This document shows, in pieces, positions 59,220 through 64,000 of a stretch of 64,000 bases of DNA. Source of the DNA: Hibiscus mutabilis (Eukaryota; Streptophyta; Magnoliopsida; Malvales; Malvaceae); the NCBI GenBank assembly GCA_019671005.1, contig CM033744.1, positions 400,208 to 464,207 of the forward strand, read 5' to 3'. The position numbers were made by a program, and so were the translations under genes. A model generated the notes under the pieces. It was not told the origin of the DNA. It did no database searches and saw only the letters and a list, made by a program, of their open reading frames with translations. Positions within the stretch are counted from its first letter, which is position 1, and every line of letters starts with the position of its first letter.

Positions 59220-59772
59220 ATAGTTGACTTGTTCAAAGGCTGGACTACATGTCCAAGTCTAAAAGTCGGTCCAAAATAAAAGATGGTTTGAACAAAAATA
59301 CAAATACTGAAAAGGAGGCCTGAACAAAAGATTAAACCCATTTTTTCCATTCGGTGTGGGGCTTTGACAGAACTTTTTTGACCAACCTTAAGTCCGTTTC
59401 CTTGTAGTCCAAGTCCCGACATAAAAAGCTAAAGCCCGATAACGACGATGATGATTGTGGCATCAGTTCCGATGAGAGCAAAGTAGAAGATGATAATGGC
59501 AGAAATATTGTAAATCCACGAGGGATGACAATTCTGATTATTGGGGAAACCAGGGTAAATGTTAGGCATCTTTCATTTCTGATTTCTAAACATTGAGTTG
59601 TACTGAAGTAGCTTCGAAAATTATGTGCGACTTTGATCTGAAGTTAGACCATTTTGAAGGTTTAATTATGTTTATTTCAGCTGTAGGTAGTGGTTGATCA
59701 TAGCTTGAACTGAAGTTAGTTCCATAGGCTTGCAAAATTATTATCATTTCCTATGGCTGTAGTTACTCGGAT
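59220..59772 (+). repeat. Orphan TNL upstream cassette
   Basis: Block order as in the other cassettes: CCATTCGGTGTGGGG, GAGAGCAAAGTAGAAGATGA, GGGAAACCAGGGTAAATG, GGCATCTTTCATTTCTGATT and GCTGTAGTTACTCGGAT. It stops at about 59,772, where LTR-like sequence begins. No TIR exon follows, so its gene was lost or displaced. Confidence 0.75.
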
Positions 59773-60696
59773 CGAGAAATGTTGTGTGATGTATGGTGAT
59801 CGTGTCAATTTTGTATGTGGTTACGTGCCAAGTAAGGACACTTGTGTGGTTGAGTCACCTTTGATTGATGGGATCCGAATACCCAGTGAAAGAATGTTGC
59901 AACACCATAGTTAGAGATGCCGAATGTACGTTCCCGACGTTGTGTGACTCCGGACCATATTTGATAATACTCGAGGAGAGATGCCGAGTATGGGTGTACG
60001 TTCCCGACGCTGTATGACAACAGGCTTTACCCAGAGAGAATGTACATTCCCGAGGCCGTGTGACACTGGGCCTCACTCCATGTTTGTGGTATGACTTTGT
60101 GTGCTTTGCTCGGCTGATCTGGTGAGATTTCGAGTATGGTTGGGCCTTGTGGGCCATGTATGATGTTTTGCTGTGATGAGAGCACTTGTTTAGGCGACTA
60201 GTGGTAGCGCCACATGTTTATCTATCCTTATTGCTCGTACTAGCTTGCATGCTCATGTTTATGATTAGCATGACGTGTAGTAGAGTAGATGTGTACCACT
60301 GAGCTTTGTAAGCTCAACGCTAGAAACAGTTGTTTCCGTGCGTAGGTTGACCGTTGGATCGCGGGATCAAGGAGCATTATCGGTATGAGATTCTAGCATG
60401 TGGTGATCTTCAGAGTACGATACTTGTGTTTAGTGGGCTATGTATTCATAGGACCTTACGTGGCCGAGTCTATAATTCTTACATTTGAAATTGTATTAAT
60501 CAAGTCAAATATTTAAATATTTTAAATTAAAGTGGAGCTCCTTTGTAACGATTTAAATTGTTTATATATGTTTTCAACTTTTGGATCTAAATATTTTAGA
60601 AATACCTTGTTTGGGCTAAACCCAGTTTGAGAAATTTTATGATTTTTGGTTTGGGCTTGAGGCCCAGTTATGACATCCGGGTCAGGGGTTTTACAC
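59773..60696 (+). mobile_element. LTR fragment of a probable Ty3/gypsy element
   Basis: About 920 bp of non-coding sequence ends in GGGTCAGGGGTTTTACA, like the 3' end of chromovirus-type gypsy LTRs, and has the ACCACTGAGCTTTGTAAGCTCA motif region (trimmed) typical of them. Inside, a unit of about 60-65 bp (ATGCCGA..TGTACGTTCCCGACG..GTGTGAC) is repeated about three times at 59,908-60,070. The left end lacks a TG start and appears truncated. Confidence 0.6.
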
Positions 60697-61340
60697 TATC
60701 GTTCATTTCGTAAAAGCTCATTTTAGGAGCTTTTTGAGTTAGAGATTTAATAAAAGACCTGTAAAGACTCTTTTGTCCTTGATAATTATAAAAAAATTCT
60801 TTAAATAACTAATAAAATTTTAAAAAATAATTTCATAATAAGAAATTAATATACACATACAAATTTAATAATTAATGAAACTATATTTAAAATATAATTT
60901 CATAAATAAGAAATTAATATATAGAACTAAAATTAATAATTATTAAAATTATTAAAAAGATAATTTCACAAATAAAAATTTAATATATTCATCTTTCATA
61001 TATGCTTAGCAATGATATTAAAAATTAAGTTTCATAATTTAATTAATATTGATAGACACAAAATTAATAACTAATAAATTATTCAAACAAGTATTGAATA
61101 TAGTCGTGTTCTTATATGTCATTTTGCTTGTTCAAATAATCAAACAGCTATCAGTTAATTTTACCAAACACTTTTATACAATCAGCTAATACAATCCGCT
61201 TGTTAAATCAGCTAATGTTATCAGCTATCCGCTAGTTAAATTAGCTATCTGCTATTAGCTAATATAATAAACTATTAGCTATCCGCTAATTGCCAAACAT
61301 GGCCATTGTATTTTCTTGTTGTTTTATTTAAGGGTAATTA
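60697..61340. other. AT-rich spacer with AGCTATCCGCTAAT motifs
   Basis: No ORF. At 61,190-61,310 a short motif (AGCTATCCGCTAGTT, AGCTAATA) is repeated several times in a degenerate way, ending ATTGCCAAACATGG. This looks like the end of a small DNA transposon, but I could not fix both ends. Confidence 0.35.
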
Positions 61341-62255
61341 TTCTATGCACAAGCAATGGAAACAAAAATTGTTACAAGCGCCTTAGTTTTAGTGCTTAAG
61401 GACTTTGCTTAGAGTTTATTGTTTAGGAGTTTAAGTGTAGGAGTTTTGAATTTAAGGGGAGCAGTTAGAATTTAGGGTTTAAGATTAAAATTTAGTATTT
61501 ATAGGTTCAAACCTAAATCCCTAAACATATTACCCTAAAACATAATCCCTACTCTCTAGGGGTGGGCAAAACTCGACTCGACTCGAAAAAACCGAATTAT
61601 TTAACTTGACTCGAGGCAAAAAATCGACTCGTTTTGACTCAACGCGTAATGTCGTAAACTCGACTCGACTTAAATTTTTTTTTAATAAAGTTTGAGTTAT
61701 GAAATGGAAATTCGAATAACTCGAAATTTTTAGTAATTAGTTGATCAGTTTACATATTCGAGATTATGCATAATATATGTATATCACATGTAAAAATACG
61801 AAGAAATATATATGTATATCGTATATGCACATAGAAACAGTTAAAATTGGAATCAATATGTGCACCGCCCAACCCTAAGTATATGCATATAAAAATATAT
61901 ATGTGTACCGCTACGTATATGTATATAGAAATATATATGAAGAACTATCTATATACAATTAAATTTGTACATAAACTTGAAAACTCGACTCAAATTTTAT
62001 CGACTCGATTCAAAAAATTTTCAAATAAAGTTTGAATTGTAAAATATGAATTGCAAACTCGAAATTTTTTGACTTGACTTGATCGAACGCCCAACCCTAC
62101 TACTCTCTAAACCTTAAATTCTTACCATAAATCATAAATTCTAACAATAAACTTTAAATTCTAAACTCCTAAATATAGACCCATAAACTTTAAACCCTAA
62201 ACTGAACCCCTAAAACTAAATAGAAATTTTCTGTTTCCACCACTAGTACATGAGA
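61340..62255. repeat. Telomere-like foldback repeat split by a hAT MITE
   Basis: The left half (61,340-61,556) has TTAGGGTTTAAG-type units and the right half (62,100-62,255) has CTAAACCTTAAATTC-type units. Outer segments AATGGAAACAAAAATT and AATTTTCTGTTTCC pair. The halves are separated exactly by the hAT MITE, and removing it restores one element like that at 33,202. Confidence 0.7.
61557..62099 (-). mobile_element. hAT-type MITE (copy 2, inverted)
   Basis: A 543-bp element beginning TAGGGGTGGGCAAAACTCG and ending CGCCCAACCCTA, flanked by perfect 8-bp duplications CTACTCTC (61,549-61,556 and 62,100-62,107). It aligns along its length with the reverse complement of the element at 58,490. It is inserted in the telomere-like foldback. 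Confidence 0.92.
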
Positions 62256-62329
62256 TATTTTTCCAATATTTAATTTAAACATAATATAAAAAGCACGAAA
62301 AAAATGAAAACATCCTTACAATTGTCCTG

Positions 62330-63373
62330 TTCAAGGAACCCGTCCAAGTCTGAAAGTCTGTCCAAAATTTTAGATGATTTGAACAAAAATAAAAAAACCT
62401 GAAAACCAGGCTGGAACAAAATATTAGACCCATTTTTCCATTCGGGGTGGGCCTTGGACGGAACTTTTTTGAACCGGCCCCAATGCAACCGTAAGTCCGA
62501 TGACGACGGTGATGATGAATGTGGCATCAGTTTCGATGGGAGCAAAGTAGAAGATGATAATGGCAACGAGAGTGTAAATCCACAAGGTATGTCAATACAT
62601 TATTGTTTTTAAATCTATGATATTCGACAATTACGGGAATGAAGCACGAGTCGAATCATTATTCTATATCAAGGTAAATCTAATTAGATTTGCTTTTACT
62701 ATTTTGTAATTCTCAATCATTGTATTATTGGGGAAACCAGGGTAGATGCTAGGCATCTTTCGTTTCTGATTTATAAACAGTGTGTTGTTGTGAAGTAGCT
62801 TCGAAATTTAAGTGCGGCTTTGATCTGAATTTAGACCATTTTGAAGGTTTAATTATGTTTATTTCAGCTGTAGGTACTGGTTCATCATGGCTTGAACTGA
62901 AGTTAGTTCCGTAGGCTTGTAAAATTATTATCATTTCCTATGGCTGCAGTTACTCGGATGACTTTGGAAATCAAAGTTTACTCTCTTTTTTTTCCATAAA
63001 GAAATTACAGGATAACTCTTAACATTGTTTTGATGTTCATAATTCAAAGTTTATGTTTAGTTGAAAAGTCTCCTCTATCATTTTCTTATACGAGAAATTA
63101 ATGTTTTCTGAAAATATAGATTGATAAATATGAAAATTTGAAAGTGGTTGGAAAAATATGGACCATAGAAGCCAACACCAAGCAGACGCATTGTTTATTT
63201 GAAAAGTCTCCTCTATTTATAACCCAAATGTGTTTCCTTGGAAATTTGATCTCTTTTGCTCTTTTTCTATGCTACTATACTTTGATTGTTTATATTTCTT
63301 TCTGGGTATTGGGAAATCTATTTTCTGATTTTGAACACCATACTCAGAGATCTTTACCTTCTCAAGATTCATC
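62330..63373 (+). repeat. Upstream cassette of TNL unit E
   Basis: Starts with the CCAGGCTGGAACAAAATATTAG and CCATTCGGGGTGGGCC repeat piece. It continues with the GAGCAAAGTAGAAGATGATAATGGC, CAATACATTATTG, AAACCAGGGTAGATGCTAGG and AAGAAATTACAGGATAACTC blocks (shortened), and ends with TGATTGTTTATATTTC before the start codon. Confidence 0.7.
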
Positions 63374-63840
63374 ATGCTGTCCTTACCTTCGACTCCATCC
63401 TCTATATCTAGAAAGAAATATAATGTTTTCTTGAGTTTTAGAGGTGAAGATACCCGCGAGAACTTCACAGATCATCTCTATGATGCTCTCAGACGGAGTG
63501 AAATCGGATGGTCCAAAGCTGGAGGCCGGCAAAGATATCGCATCTGAACTCTTCAGATTCATTCAACTATCGTGGTGCTCTGTAATCGTTTTTAAGGAAC
63601 CTATTCCTTTTCAAGTTGGTGCTTGGAGGAGCTTGACGAGATTGTTAAACAGAAAAACGAGAAAGGACATAGAGTATTTCTAATTTCTACGATGTGGATC
63701 CATCCGATTTAAGAAAACCGAAAGAAAAAGTTGAAGAAGCATTTGCCAAACATGAAGAGAGATACAAGGAAGAGAAAGAAAAGATTCTAAGGTGGTGAAA
63801 TGCTTTGACTCAAGTGGCTAACATCAAAGGATGGCATTTA
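63374..63840 (+). pseudogene. TNL unit E: TIR exon pseudogene
   Basis: Starts ATG at 63,374 with SRKKYNVFLSFRGEDTRENFTDHLYDALRRS, shown here only as a landmark region. About 13 bases present in the other units are missing after AGTGAAATC (near 63,505), shifting the frame. Later a base is lost in TTTCTAATTTCTACG, and CGA has become TGA near 63,797. Homology ends at about 63,840, just before the usual exon donor. No NB-ARC exon follows. Confidence 0.88.
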
Positions 63841-63885
63841 CAAACGAACACTTCTAAAACACTGAAATCTCCCATCTTGTTTTAG

Positions 63886-64000
63886 GGTGTGGCTTCTGGT
63901 CTTCTCCATTTACATGAAGGATATGAACAAATTGCGATTCGTAGGGATGTTAAGGCCAGTAATGTATTATTAGATGATGCGCTGAATGCAAGGTTAGGAG
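63886..64000 (+). CDS. Lectin receptor kinase catalytic-loop fragment
   Basis: The frame from 63,886 to the right edge reads GVASGLLHLHEGYEQIAIRR, then DVKASNVLLDDALNARLG, the catalytic-loop region of L-type lectin receptor kinases. The usual HRD is RRD here (His to Arg). The fragment begins right after the TNL E homology ends, with about 45 bases of unassigned sequence and a TTTTAG before it that could be a splice acceptor. Whether the downstream gene is whole lies beyond the window. Confidence 0.7.

Noticed and set aside
59773..60696. Possible long non-coding RNA gene driven by the orphan TNL cassette
   Set aside because: The sequence has LTR-type ends and internal repeats, so a retrotransposon LTR fragment is the simpler explanation.

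Overview
The window is eukaryotic plant nuclear DNA: AT-rich, genes with GT-AG introns, many small transposons, and TIR-NBS-LRR (TNL) immune receptor genes, which point to a eudicot. Some repeat families remind me of cotton (Gossypium, Malvaceae), but that is an impression from memory and not shown by the sequence. I saw no rRNA, tRNA, CRISPR or prokaryotic feature.

Left part (1-35,200): single-copy genes separated by transposon debris. In order: the 3' end of an unrecognised gene (1-389); a decayed Ty3/gypsy pol fragment; an intact four-exon XTH cell-wall gene of the XTH31/32 type (6,448-8,658); a two-exon PP2A B'/B56 regulatory subunit (10,360-12,806); a small conserved four-exon gene with an in-frame stop (15,778-18,817); a two-exon TIP1 tonoplast aquaporin on the minus strand (22,418-23,290); a six-exon RABC/Rab18 small GTPase on the minus strand (29,385-31,585); and a two-exon fragment of an unidentified gene (about 33,700-34,180). 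Introns of the XTH, B' and small genes each carry a hAT-type element with target-site duplications (exact in one, diverged in two).

Right part (35,250-64,000): a TNL cluster of five units (A-E), all on the plus strand, each preceded by the same 1.0-1.4 kb upstream cassette; a sixth, orphan cassette lies at 59,220. A and E keep only broken TIR regions. B is full length but has several stops and frameshifts. C has an intact TIR-NB half and a frameshifted LRR half. D is complete from TIR to C-JID except for one missing base in the NB-ARC exon. C and D come from a recent tandem duplication of about 5.6 kb. Unit A is interrupted at the P-loop by an LTR-like piece and a LINE 3' end. Unit E is fused to a lectin receptor kinase fragment at the right edge.

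The window is also a good record of transposition. It has two inverted hAT MITEs of one family with perfect 8-bp duplications, one of them nested in a telomere-like foldback repeat; a Mutator-like foldback element with a perfect 9-bp duplication; and a solo LTR with a 5-bp duplication nested in another foldback element. The genes in the left part look functionally unrelated. The right part is a birth-and-death resistance-gene array in which D is the copy closest to an intact open reading frame.
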